Origin: Hymenobacter sp. PAMC 26628
GTDB taxonomy: Bacteria > Bacteroidota > Bacteroidia > Cytophagales > Hymenobacteraceae
Length of the DNA: 64,000 bases
Direction of reading: 5' to 3'
NCBI RefSeq assembly: GCF_001562275.1
Contig: NZ_CP014304.1
Location: forward strand, 3,472,001-3,536,000
Numbering within the stretch: the stretch's first letter is position 1; each line of letters starts with the position of its first letter. The notes beneath the pieces were generated by a model, which was not told where the DNA came from, ran no database searches, and saw nothing but the letters and a program-made list of their open reading frames with translations. A program made the translations under genes and the position numbers. Of this stretch, positions 46,098 through 53,889 are shown one piece after another.

Positions 46098-46451
46098 TTA
46101 GCCCACCGGGGGGCCCCGCAAACAGCGCTGCGCCGCCACGGCCTCGGCCCACACCGACGCCGCAAACGGCGTGAGCCGTCCCACCACGGCCGCGCGCGCC
46201 GGCACCGGCACCACCACCGGCGCGGCCGGCTGGAACGCCGCGTCGTAGAGCGACGCCTCGTGGCAGTGCTGGTGCCGGCCGCTCAGCAGCGCCTTGCCCT
46301 TGGCCGCGCCACAACTGGCCCGCTGGGCCGGCTCGTCGGTGGTGTGCTGGTGCGCGTGCAGGGCCAACACCCACGCCTCCGGCAGCAGCACCCGCGCGAA
46401 GCAGAGCAGCAGGAACAAGGCTAGGTAAGGGCGGAAAGCTAGTCGCAACAC
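46098..46451 (-). CDS. His-rich membrane peptide heading the second zinc-linked gene set
   Basis: 117 residues from a GTG at 46451, chosen because a -7 box (TACCTTTG, complement of 46512-46519) and a Zur-like site lie just upstream of it; the longer frame from 46646 would run through both. One hydrophobic segment (LRLAFRPYLALFLLLCFARV) is followed by HAHQH (32-36) and GRHQHCHE (58-65). Short His/Cys-rich proteins in this place are plausible metal-binding helpers. It precedes the TonB receptor by 107 bases. Confidence 0.6.
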   Translation of the reverse strand: MLRLAFRPYLALFLLLCFARVLLPEAWVLALHAHQHTTDEPAQRASCGAAKGKALLSGRHQHCHEASLYDAAFQPAAPVVVPVPARAAVVGRLTPFAASVWAEAVAAQRCLRGPPVG

Positions 46452-46511
46452 GGTAGCGGGGTGCAAGGCCCCATAAACGCGGGGCAATGGCCGGGGGTTG
46501 CACCGGTTAGG

Positions 46512-46519
46512 CAAAGGTA
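46512..46519 (-). promoter_or_regulatory. -7 box of the second zinc-linked set
   Basis: TACCTTTG on the minus strand, a perfect TAnnTTTG match, 30 bases downstream of the Zur-like operator and about 60 bases upstream of the chosen start codon. Confidence 0.6.
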
Positions 46520-46550
46520 AAACGGAAAATGGCCTAATTAATTTTAGTAA

Positions 46551-46565
46551 CGCAATTAAGTTGCA
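46551..46565. promoter_or_regulatory. Zur-like operator 3, before the second TonB set
   Basis: CGCAATTAAGTTGCA, same nGCAA-N5-TTGCA core as operators 1 and 2 (one arm base differs), in an AT-rich patch. Confidence 0.65.
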
Positions 46566-46862
46566 CCTGGAAACTCGCGCTGCACCGAAGGCATATCTTC
46601 GGTGAACGGTTTGGTTCTGCACCGAGCGGCGGGGGTTGCCCCGCATTACCGCTGGTGTTGCCCCGAATAAGCAAAGCAGCGGTAATTGGACCCAGCTACT
46701 GCCTTATAGCCTGTTGCAAACAGAACGTTTTGGCGGCTTGGGCGCTTAACAAAGCCTTCTCAGAAAACTTTCTAGGCCGGCCGCATCGCTGGCCGCTAAG
46801 TCCGTTTTCGTGAGCAATCAAACGATGATATAAATAAATTCGTCGTATAAAGTTTCTAAGCC
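46566..46862. other. Intergenic stretch between zinc genes and branching enzyme gene
   Basis: No supported gene. It holds a small hairpin (CACCGAAG at 46583-46590 with CTTCGGTG at 46597-46604) and AT-rich sequence around 46810-46860. The long open frame reaching over it is a shadow of the branching enzyme region. Confidence 0.45.
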
Positions 46863-48893
46863 CTACGCCAGGGCCAGCACCAGGGCCACGCGGGTGGGCA
46901 GGTACAGGCGCAGGTGCTGCTCGTAGGTTTCGTAGATGTAGTGCTCGTCGGGTCGGTCGAAGCCGCCGAACTGGCTGCTGTCGGAGGAGAGCGCCACGCG
47001 GTAGCGGCCTTCCTTGGGCACCCAGAAGCGGTAGTCGGGCTGGCTTTCGGTGACGTGCAGGTTGACGACGACCACCAGGGGGCCCCGGGCGAAGGCCAGC
47101 ACCTTGTTTTCTTCGTCGTGGTGCAGCAGCTGGGCGGGGCCGGCGGCCAGCACGTGCCGCGCCTTGGCCAGGTGAATCAGGGCCTTGTCGAAAGCGCCGA
47201 GGAAGTGGAATTTCAGGTCGGGGTTGTCGGCCAGGCTCCACTGGCGGCGGGCGTGCTGGTAGCTCCAGCCGTTGCCCTCGCGGGGGAAATCGACCCATTC
47301 GGGGTGCCCAAACTCGTTGCCGATGAAGTCGAGGTAGGCCTCGCCGCCGGCCGTTAGCGTTACAAGGCGGATGATTTTGTGCAGCGCCAGGGCCCGGGCC
47401 GCGTTCGGGTCGGGGTCGGCCACCTGCATGTGGTAATAAATACCGTCGTCGAACAGCCACTGGGCCAGGGTTTTGTCGCCCACCAGGGCCTGGTCGTGGC
47501 TTTCGGCGTAGGCCACCGTTTTCTCGCCCTGGCGGCGGTTGGTGAGCACGTGCCAGAGGTCGCCCAGGTTCCAGCCCTCGTCGGGGGTGTGCTTGAGCAG
47601 CTTGATCCAGAAATCGGGGATGCCCATGGCCAGGCGGTAGTCGAAGCCAATGCCGCCCTCCGCAATCGGGCGGCACAGGCCGGGCAGGCCGCTCATGTCC
47701 TCGGCCACCAGCAGGGCCCCCTTCTTGAACTCGTGCACCAGCGTGGTGGCCAGCTGCAGGTACAGGATGGCGTCCTCGTCGGCCCCGGGCCCAAAATATT
47801 GGTCGTAGCCCACAAAGGCCACGCCCTCGCCGTGGTGGTGGTAGAGCATGCTCGTCACGCCATCAAACCGGAAGCCGTCGAAGTGAAACTCCTCCAGCCA
47901 GTAGCGCAAGTTGCTGAGCAAGAACTGCTGCACCTCGGGCCGGCCGTAGTCGAACAGCTTCGAATCCCAGCCCGGGTGGTTGCCCCGCTCGCCCTTGTGG
48001 AAGTACAGGTTGCCCGAGCCGTCGAAGTCGGCCAGGCCCTCGGCCTGGTTTTTCACGGCGTGCGAGTGCACCACGTCGAGCAGCACGGCGATGCCGCGGC
48101 GGTGGGCTTCGTTGACCAAGTACTTCAGCTCCTCGGGCGTGCCGAAGCGCGAGCTGGGCGCAAAAAAGTTGGCCACGTGGTAGCCGAACGAGCCGTAGTA
48201 CGGGTGCTCCATCACGGCCATCAGCTGCACGCAGTTGTAGCCATCGGCCTCGATGCGCGGCAAAATGTTGTCGGCAAACTCGCGGTAGAGGCCCACGCGG
48301 CTCTCCTCGGTGGCCATGCCCACGTGGGCCTCGTAGATGAACGGCTCCTTGACGGCCCCCGCCACCCGGAACTTCTGGTCCGTCCAGGCGAAGGCCGTGG
48401 CGGGGCGCCACACCTGGGCGGCGTAGTCCTTGGTGTAGTCGTCCTGTACCACGCGGCGGGCGGTGGCGGGCAGGCGGTCCTGGGCCCCGTTGGCGCTGAC
48501 GACGTGCACTTTATACTTGCTGTTGTGCACCAGCCGGTTCTTGTAGTCCTTGTCGGGCAGGAAAATTTCCCAGACCCCGTAGTCGAGCCGTTGCAGCGGG
48601 TTGGCCTGGCGGTCCCAGCCGTTGAAGTCGCCCACCAGGTACAGCGCCTCGGCCCCCGGGGCCCACTCGCGGTAGCGGAAGCCGCGGCGGCGGCCGTCGT
48701 AGTGCAGGCCCAGCTGCTGGTGGGCCGTGGCGTAGGCGTCGAGCGAGCCGTGGTACTGCTCAATTTCGGCCAGGCGGGCGGCCAAGCGGGCCTGGCGCTG
48801 GCGCAGCACGGGCTCGAAGGGGGCGAGCCAGGAATCCTGCTGCACGAGCGGCAGCTGGGGAATGGGAGCAGCGAGCGGGGCGGTGGGTTCCAT
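46863..48893 (-). CDS. glgB: 1,4-alpha-glucan branching enzyme (GH13, eukaryotic-like type)
   Basis: 676 residues. N-terminal CBM48 (REWAPGAEALYLVGDFNGWDRQANPL, about 72-105), then the GH13 barrel: LLDVVHSHAVKN, GFRFDGVTSMLYHHHG with the nucleophile Asp, LLVAEDMSGLPG with the acid Glu, and YAESHDQALVGDK with the stabilising His-Asp. Motif spelling (SMLYHHHG, ESHDQALVGDK) is that of the eukaryotic-like GH13_8 branching enzymes rather than E. coli GlgB. It forms alpha-1,6 branches in glycogen. Alone on the minus strand here; GH31 and GH13 genes in the window could act on the same polymer. Confidence 0.92.
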   Translation of the reverse strand: MEPTAPLAAPIPQLPLVQQDSWLAPFEPVLRQRQARLAARLAEIEQYHGSLDAYATAHQQLGLHYDGRRRGFRYREWAPGAEALYLVGDFNGWDRQANPLQRLDYGVWEIFLPDKDYKNRLVHNSKYKVHVVSANGAQDRLPATARRVVQDDYTKDYAAQVWRPATAFAWTDQKFRVAGAVKEPFIYEAHVGMATEESRVGLYREFADNILPRIEADGYNCVQLMAVMEHPYYGSFGYHVANFFAPSSRFGTPEELKYLVNEAHRRGIAVLLDVVHSHAVKNQAEGLADFDGSGNLYFHKGERGNHPGWDSKLFDYGRPEVQQFLLSNLRYWLEEFHFDGFRFDGVTSMLYHHHGEGVAFVGYDQYFGPGADEDAILYLQLATTLVHEFKKGALLVAEDMSGLPGLCRPIAEGGIGFDYRLAMGIPDFWIKLLKHTPDEGWNLGDLWHVLTNRRQGEKTVAYAESHDQALVGDKTLAQWLFDDGIYYHMQVADPDPNAARALALHKIIRLVTLTAGGEAYLDFIGNEFGHPEWVDFPREGNGWSYQHARRQWSLADNPDLKFHFLGAFDKALIHLAKARHVLAAGPAQLLHHDEENKVLAFARGPLVVVVNLHVTESQPDYRFWVPKEGRYRVALSSDSSQFGGFDRPDEHYIYETYEQHLRLYLPTRVALVLALA

Positions 48894-49018
48894 GGGCGGA
48901 GTGGCGGAGTTTGGTAAATTGTTATGCGAAAGGTAGCGGCGGGGCTGCGAATGCGCGGGTGGGGCCCCGAGCCAGAGAAAGTGAAAACGAAAAATTACAA
49001 ATGGGGGTGAGCTAGGCT

Positions 49019-49108
49019 GTCATGCTGAGCGCAGCCGAAGCATCTCTACTGCGGCAGTAATTATTGAATAGTCAGCGGGAGAGATGCTTCGGCTGCGCTC
49101 AGCATGAC
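49019..49108. repeat. Long palindrome, family 1 copy B (28-bp arms)
   Basis: Perfect arms 49019-49046 and 49081-49108 (GTCATGCTGAGCGCAGCCGA...) around a 34-base loop with GCGGCAGTAATTATTGAA. The outer AGGC...GCCT also matches copy A. It lies between divergent genes. Confidence 0.92.
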
Positions 49109-49171
49109 GGCCTATTTGAACAGCCTCTTTCTTTTTAGTCCCTCCTCGCAAATCCACGTTACTTCGCAGTT

Positions 49172-50932
49172 ATGAAAATTCGTGTAATCGTTTTACCCCT
49201 GGCCGTGCTGGCGGCCTGCACCAGCGGGCAGCCGCGCGCGCCCAAGGCCGGGGCCCCGGGGGCGGCGCTGGAAGGCTCGGGCCTCTCGACGGTGCCCACC
49301 GGGGCGGGGGCGCCGCTGCTGGCGGCCCACGCCATGGTCATTTCGGCCCACCCCGAAGCCTCGAAGGTGGGGCTGGCTATTTTGCAAAAGGGGGGCAATG
49401 CCTACGACGCGGCCGTGGCCGTGCAGTTTGCGCTGGCCGTGGTGCTGCCCGTGGCGGGCAACATCGGCGGCGGCGGCTTCCTGGTGTACCGGGCCCCCGA
49501 CGGCACGGCCGGCACCCTTGACTTCCGCGAAACGGCGCCCGCCGGGGCCACGCGCGACATGTACCTCGACAAGGCCGGCAACGTGGTGCCCAACCTGAGC
49601 ACCGCGGGGCCCCTGGCCGTGGGCACGCCCGGCACCGTGGCCGGCATGGTGGCCCTGCACGACAAGCTGGGCAAATTGCCCTGGGCTGCCCTGGTAGCCC
49701 CCGCCATCCGACTGGCCCGCGGTTACGCCCTCACCGAGCGCGAGGCCGGGGGCCTCAACCGGGCCCACGACGATTTTATTAAGTACAACCCCGGCAACCC
49801 GTCGGCCTACGTGCGCCCCGGCGGCACCTGGCACCCGGGCGACACCGTGCGCTTGCCCGAGCTGGCCTCCACGCTCATCCGCATCCAGGACCAGCAGCGC
49901 GGCGGCTTTTACCAGGGCGAAACGGCGCGGTACTTACTGGAAGAGATGCGCCGCCGCGGGGGCCTCATCACCCAAAAAGACCTCGACGGCTACCAGCCCA
50001 AGTGGCGCGCGCCGCTGCTGGGCCAGTACCGCGGCTACGACGTCATCACGATGCCGCCGCCCAGCAGCGGCGGCGTGGCCCTGCTGCAAGCCTTCCAGAT
50101 GCTGGAACCCGTGAACCTCAAGGCCCTGGGCTACCACACGCCCGCCGCCACGCACCTGCTCACGGAGGTTGAGCGCCGGGTGTACGCCGACCGCGCCACC
50201 TACCTCGGCGACCCCGACTTTGGCCGCGTGCCAGTGGCGCAGCTATTGGCCAAGGATTATAACAAGCAGCGGGCCAGCACCATCCGCCCCGACGGCCGGG
50301 CCACGCCCAGCGCCGAGGTAACCGCCGGCTCCGGCCTGCCCGGCTACGAAAGCAACGAAACCACGCATTATAACATTGTGGACGCGGCCGGCAACGCCGT
50401 GAGCTGCACCACCACCCTCAACGGGGCCTACGGCAGCAAAGTGGTCGTACCGGGCGCGGGCTTTTTGCTGAACAACGAGATGGATGACTTCTCGGCCAAG
50501 GCCGGCGTGCCCAACGTGTACGGCCTGGTGGGCGGCACCGCCAACGCCGTGGCCCCCGGCAAGCGCATGCTCAGCAGCATGACGCCCACCATCCTGGCCC
50601 GCGGCGGTAAGCTGGCCCTGGTGGTGGGCACGCCCGGCGGCAGCACCATCATCACCGGCGTGCTCACCACCATCCTCGGCATCGTGGACTACGGCCTCGA
50701 CCCGCAGCAGGCCGTGGCCGCCCCGCGCCTGCACCACCAATGGCTGCCCGACTACATCGACGCCGAAGCCGGGGCCCTCACCCCCGCCGCCCAGGATTCG
50801 CTCCGCGCCCGCGGCTACACGGTGCACCCCCGGGGCCCCTGGGGCCGCATCGAGGCCATCGAGGTGCTGCCCAACGGCCAGCTCTCCGGCGGCGCCGACC
50901 CGCGCGGCGACGACAAAGCCCTGGGCTATTAA
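49172..50932 (+). CDS. ggt: Gamma-glutamyltransferase
   Basis: 586 residues with a lipoprotein signal (MKIRVIVLPLAVLAAC). The proenzyme cleavage site and nucleophile are Thr397 in SNETTHYNIVDAAGNAVS; CTTTLNGAYGSKVVVPGAGFLLNNEMDDFS and the later LSSMTPTI, VVGTPGGSTIITGV are standard GGT segments. It self-cleaves into two subunits and hydrolyses gamma-glutamyl bonds, for example in glutathione, at the cell envelope. A well-formed terminator follows. Confidence 0.93.
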   Translation: MKIRVIVLPLAVLAACTSGQPRAPKAGAPGAALEGSGLSTVPTGAGAPLLAAHAMVISAHPEASKVGLAILQKGGNAYDAAVAVQFALAVVLPVAGNIGGGGFLVYRAPDGTAGTLDFRETAPAGATRDMYLDKAGNVVPNLSTAGPLAVGTPGTVAGMVALHDKLGKLPWAALVAPAIRLARGYALTEREAGGLNRAHDDFIKYNPGNPSAYVRPGGTWHPGDTVRLPELASTLIRIQDQQRGGFYQGETARYLLEEMRRRGGLITQKDLDGYQPKWRAPLLGQYRGYDVITMPPPSSGGVALLQAFQMLEPVNLKALGYHTPAATHLLTEVERRVYADRATYLGDPDFGRVPVAQLLAKDYNKQRASTIRPDGRATPSAEVTAGSGLPGYESNETTHYNIVDAAGNAVSCTTTLNGAYGSKVVVPGAGFLLNNEMDDFSAKAGVPNVYGLVGGTANAVAPGKRMLSSMTPTILARGGKLALVVGTPGGSTIITGVLTTILGIVDYGLDPQQAVAAPRLHHQWLPDYIDAEAGALTPAAQDSLRARGYTVHPRGPWGRIEAIEVLPNGQLSGGADPRGDDKALGY

Positions 50933-50985
50933 CAGTAGCGTTGACGCTGCGAGTCCGCGCTACAGCCCGGCCGCGGGCCCACAAA

Positions 50986-51022
50986 AAAAGGCTGCCGACC
51001 CGCGTGGGGTCGGCAGCCTTTT
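50986..51022. terminator. Terminator between ggt and the convergent small gene
   Basis: 16-bp stem (AAAAGGCTGCCGACCC at 50986-51001, complement at 51007-51022) with A and T runs on both sides; can serve both strands. Confidence 0.88.
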
Positions 51023-51041
51023 CATTAACCGGTAACGCAGA

Positions 51042-51386
51042 CTAGCCTTTCAGCTGCGAGCCGGCGGCGCTCAGGGCCTGGCCCAGCTGCTGGAGCTTGG
51101 CTTGGGCATCGGGCGTAGCCGAAGCGGCGGCTTTGCTGGTGTGCTCGCCGAGGGTGCTCAGGCTGCTGGACAGAGCGCTGGTGTCGGAAGCGCCGCTGCT
51201 GAGGGCGTCGTGCAGTTTCTGCAGCTCCGAGCTGATGCCCGAAAGCTGGGTGTTGCCTTGCAGGGTTTTGATCCAGCCAGCGATGTTGGGGCCGGCGGCA
51301 CCAGCAGCATTGGCAAGGCCGCCTTGCAGGGCGTTGAGGGTGGCATCGAGCTGGGCGGTGCCGCTTTGCGATTGGGAATTATCCAT
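51042..51386 (-). CDS. Small helical protein, paralogue of the 51637 gene
   Basis: 114 residues, no signal peptide. Predicted helical with Gln/Ser/Ala-rich segments: IAGWIKTLQGNTQLSGISSELQKLHDALSSG and STLGEHTSKAAASATPDAQAKLQQLGQALSAAGSQLKG. Its pattern lines up with the 123-residue neighbour (WLQYLRSG..., HELETLNTHIG, RMGELTSQSAL, ELSQKLITAAGNLR). No family recognised; cytoplasmic. Both are on the minus strand, separated by 250 bases that include a terminator. Confidence 0.65.
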   Translation of the reverse strand: MDNSQSQSGTAQLDATLNALQGGLANAAGAAGPNIAGWIKTLQGNTQLSGISSELQKLHDALSSGASDTSALSSSLSTLGEHTSKAAASATPDAQAKLQQLGQALSAAGSQLKG

Positions 51387-51563
51387 GGTAATTGGGGAAA
51401 GGGTGAAGGATGAGATTGTGCGGTACCAACCCAGCGCTTCACCAGTTGTTAACTATTTCACGTACAATATTTTGGCATTGCAAAAGAAATGATTTGATAA
51501 CAAACCTTTCCGAAGAAAACTGGTTATGCGGCGGCCCATTTTCTTTCCGGGGGTTCAGCTAGC

Positions 51564-51613
51564 AAAAAGCCCCCGGGCCCAGCCGGCCCTAGGGCCAGCC
51601 GGGCCCGGGGGCC
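51564..51613 (-). terminator. Strong terminator after the 51637 gene
   Basis: GC-rich stem of about 20 bp (GCCCCCGGGCCC...GGGCCCGGGGGC) followed on the minus strand by TTTTT; centred on CCCTAGGG. Confidence 0.8.
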
Positions 51614-51636
51614 CCGTAACAAGTAACCCGAGCCGA

Positions 51637-52008
51637 CTAGCGCTGGGCGGGCTGGGTTTTGGCTACCAGGCGCAGGTTGCCGGCGGCGGTGATGAGCTTC
51701 TGGCTCAGCTCGCGGATTTTGTCGCCGTTGCCCTGGAAGTTGTGGGTGCCCAGGGCCGACTGCGACGTCAGCTCGCCCATGCGCTGGAAGGCGGCGGCCA
51801 TGCCAGCGGCGTTGTTATTGCCAATGTGAGTGTTGAGGGTTTCGAGCTCGTGCACGATGGGGCCCAGCACCTTCTGGTCGCCGCTGCGCAGGTATTGCAG
51901 CCAGTTGCTGATTTGGTTCTGGCCAGCGCTGGCATCGCCTACAAAACCCTTCTGGGTGGCGTCGAACAAGGAGCGGATGCCGGCTTCGGCTTCGGAAATG
52001 AGGTTCAT
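51637..52008 (-). CDS. Small helical protein, paralogue of the 51042 gene
   Basis: 123 residues, no signal peptide. Likely all-helical: MNLISEAEAGIRSLFDATQKGF, ISNWLQYLRSGDQKVLGPIVHELETLNTHIGNNNAAG, MAAAFQRMGELTSQSALGTHNF, ELSQKLITAAGNLRLVAK. It aligns by spacing with the neighbouring 114-residue protein, so the two arose by duplication. Function unknown. Its upstream region is filled with a tandem/inverted repeat (52018-52180). Confidence 0.65.
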   Translation of the reverse strand: MNLISEAEAGIRSLFDATQKGFVGDASAGQNQISNWLQYLRSGDQKVLGPIVHELETLNTHIGNNNAAGMAAAFQRMGELTSQSALGTHNFQGNGDKIRELSQKLITAAGNLRLVAKTQPAQR

Positions 52009-52017
52009 CTTTTAGTT

Positions 52018-52180
52018 GTTGGTTTTTAGTTGTTCGTTGTTAGTGGCTAGTTGTCGGTTATTCGTTGTCCGTTGTCCGTTATTCGTTGTCTGTTGTCTGT
52101 TGTCAGATTGTTCAAAAAAAGCCAACGGCTGACAACGGACAACGAATAACGGACAACTAAGAATAACTGACAATTAAAAG
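52018..52180. repeat. GTTGTCCGTT-type repeat tract with inverted copies
   Basis: A run of short units such as TTAGTTGTT, CGTTGTCCGTT and ATTCGTTGTC, with a perfect 20-bp inverted pair (52071-52090 and 52138-52157). A related tract lies at 61571-61692. No gene within. Confidence 0.75.
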
Positions 52181-52221
52181 AGGGGTGCGGGGCAAAAATA
52201 CAACCGCCGGCCGGCCCGCCG

Positions 52222-53166
52222 CTATGCGGCGGGGGCCGCCAGGGCCCGCACGTCGGGGTGCTCGGGGTTGAGCACGATGACCGAAAACGGGTGCTGCTCG
52301 CCCTCGCGCTTCTCGATGCGCAGGGCCCCGGCCGTGCGCAGGGCGTTGAGCAGGTCGCGCCGCTCGTACTCGGGCAAAGCCGGAAACTCGTCCGTCAGCC
52401 GGCGCAGGAAAGGCGTGAGCCACAGCTCATTCACGGGGCGGTGCTGGCTCAGGCGCTGCAGCTCGGCCACCATGAAGGCCAGGCAGCCCAGCTCGTCGGG
52501 GCCCGTGAGGGAGCGCACGGGGTCGAAGGCCGGCGCGGCCTCGGCGTCGGGCGCGGCGGGCGCACCAGCGGCGGGGACAGCGGGCGCGGGGGCCACCGCT
52601 TTGGGCGCGGGCCGGCCACTGCGGCGGGCTTCGAGCAGGGCCAGGGTGGCGGGCGGTAACAGCTCGCGGGCGTCGAGGAAGTGCTGGGGCCCCAGGTTCT
52701 GGATCAGGTCGCCGGAGGTGGCCTCGCGGAAGCCGGCCACCAGCACCTGCCGGGCCTGCCGCCGCAGGTGTTGCAGCAGCGGGATGTAGTCGCGGTCGCC
52801 GGCCACGAGCACGAACGTGCCGATGTCGGGCCGGGTGTAGAGCACCTCCATGGCGTCGATGCAGAGCTGCATGTCGGCGGCGTTTTTGTGGTGGGTGCCC
52901 AGCACGTTGCGCGTATTCACGCCCATCAGGTACAGGCCGCCCTGGGGGGCGGTGGCCAGGCGCTCGAAGTCGGCGTAGGCGTTGAGCACCAGGCAGTCGA
53001 GGCCGCGGGCGGCTAGGTCGTCGCGCAGCTTGCGCACCAGCGCCAGCACGTAGTCGTTGAGGTCGGGGGGGTCGTGGAAGTGGTTTTTGAGAAAGTAGTA
53101 CACGTTCTCAAAATCAACAAATACCGCCGCGTAGGACGGCCTCTCAAGAGCAGCACGGTTCGCCAT
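52222..53166 (-). CDS. NYN-domain (LabA/DUF88-like) protein
   Basis: 314 residues from ATG 53166. N-terminal NYN/PIN-like domain: AVFVDFENVYYFL with the acidic pair, KNAADMQLCIDAMEVLY, TFVLVAGDRDYIPLLQHLR and QVLVAGF. These are the conserved acidic motifs of NYN putative ribonucleases. An Ala/Pro linker (about 195-225) leads to a C-terminal helical/winged region (LPEYERRDLLNALRTAGALRIEKREGE) that resembles an OST-HTH/LOTUS-type nucleic-acid-binding module. Probably acts on RNA in the cytoplasm; target unknown. Divergent from the acetyltransferase gene. Confidence 0.8.
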   Translation of the reverse strand: MANRAALERPSYAAVFVDFENVYYFLKNHFHDPPDLNDYVLALVRKLRDDLAARGLDCLVLNAYADFERLATAPQGGLYLMGVNTRNVLGTHHKNAADMQLCIDAMEVLYTRPDIGTFVLVAGDRDYIPLLQHLRRQARQVLVAGFREATSGDLIQNLGPQHFLDARELLPPATLALLEARRSGRPAPKAVAPAPAVPAAGAPAAPDAEAAPAFDPVRSLTGPDELGCLAFMVAELQRLSQHRPVNELWLTPFLRRLTDEFPALPEYERRDLLNALRTAGALRIEKREGEQHPFSVIVLNPEHPDVRALAAPAA

Positions 53167-53231
53167 GGCCGCAAAGGTAACGGCCGGGGCCGGCGGTTGC
53201 TTTTGCGCCACCTGCCCCGTTGCTTTGCCCC

Positions 53232-53771
53232 GTGCTAGAACCCTTCGAATCGGCGCGCCTGCGCTACCGCCCCCTGGGGCCCCCAGACGCGGCCGGCCTG
53301 TTTGCGCTGGACACCGACCCGGCTGTGCACCGCTACCTGGGCGGCATTGGGGGCCCGCGCCCGGCCCGCGTGGCCGATAGCCTGGCGGCCATTTGCGCCA
53401 TTCAGGCCCAGTACGCGGCCAGCGGCCTGGGGCGCTGGGCGGTGCAGCTGGCGGCCACCGGCGAGTTTATGGGCTGGGCCGGCCTGAAGCGGGTGGCGGG
53501 GCCCGTCAACGGCCAGCACGACTTTTACGACATCGGCTACCGCTTGCTCCCGCGCTACTGGGGCCAGGGCTACGGCTACGAGGCGGCCCGCGCCTGGCTG
53601 GCCCAAGGGTTTGGGGCCCTGGCCCTGCCCCGCGTGTGCGCCTACGCCGACGTGGACAACGCGGGCTCGCGCCGCATTCTGGAGAAAATCGGACTCCAGT
53701 TCGGCAACACATTCGTGGAAAACGGCACGCTTTGCGCCTGGTACGAGGCGCCCAACCCGGCCCTGGCGTAG
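53232..53771 (+). CDS. GNAT N-acetyltransferase, RimJ/RimL type
   Basis: 179 residues from a GTG start (a TTG four codons earlier is possible; no ATG). FESARLRYRPLGPPDAAGLFAL opens the fold, and the acetyl-CoA-binding segment lies in IGYRLLPRYWGQGYGYEAARAWL near 108-128. NAGSRRILEKIGLQFG is the usual closing helix and strand. It transfers acetyl groups to an amine, probably a protein N-terminus or small molecule. A decayed N-terminal copy occurs at 56149. Confidence 0.82.
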   Translation: MLEPFESARLRYRPLGPPDAAGLFALDTDPAVHRYLGGIGGPRPARVADSLAAICAIQAQYAASGLGRWAVQLAATGEFMGWAGLKRVAGPVNGQHDFYDIGYRLLPRYWGQGYGYEAARAWLAQGFGALALPRVCAYADVDNAGSRRILEKIGLQFGNTFVENGTLCAWYEAPNPALA

Positions 53772-53889
53772 CGGCGCCGGGGCCCCGCGGGGCAACCACG
53801 GCCGCTGCCGGGGCGTAGCCTGGGCACTGCGCGCCCGCACGACGGAACGTCTTCGCTGTGCGAACTTGCCCCGCTCACGCTCCCTTATT

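Noticed and set aside
46452..46646. Upstream ATG for the His-rich peptide
   Set aside because: Would place the Zur-like site and -7 box inside the coding sequence and give a leader before the membrane helix.
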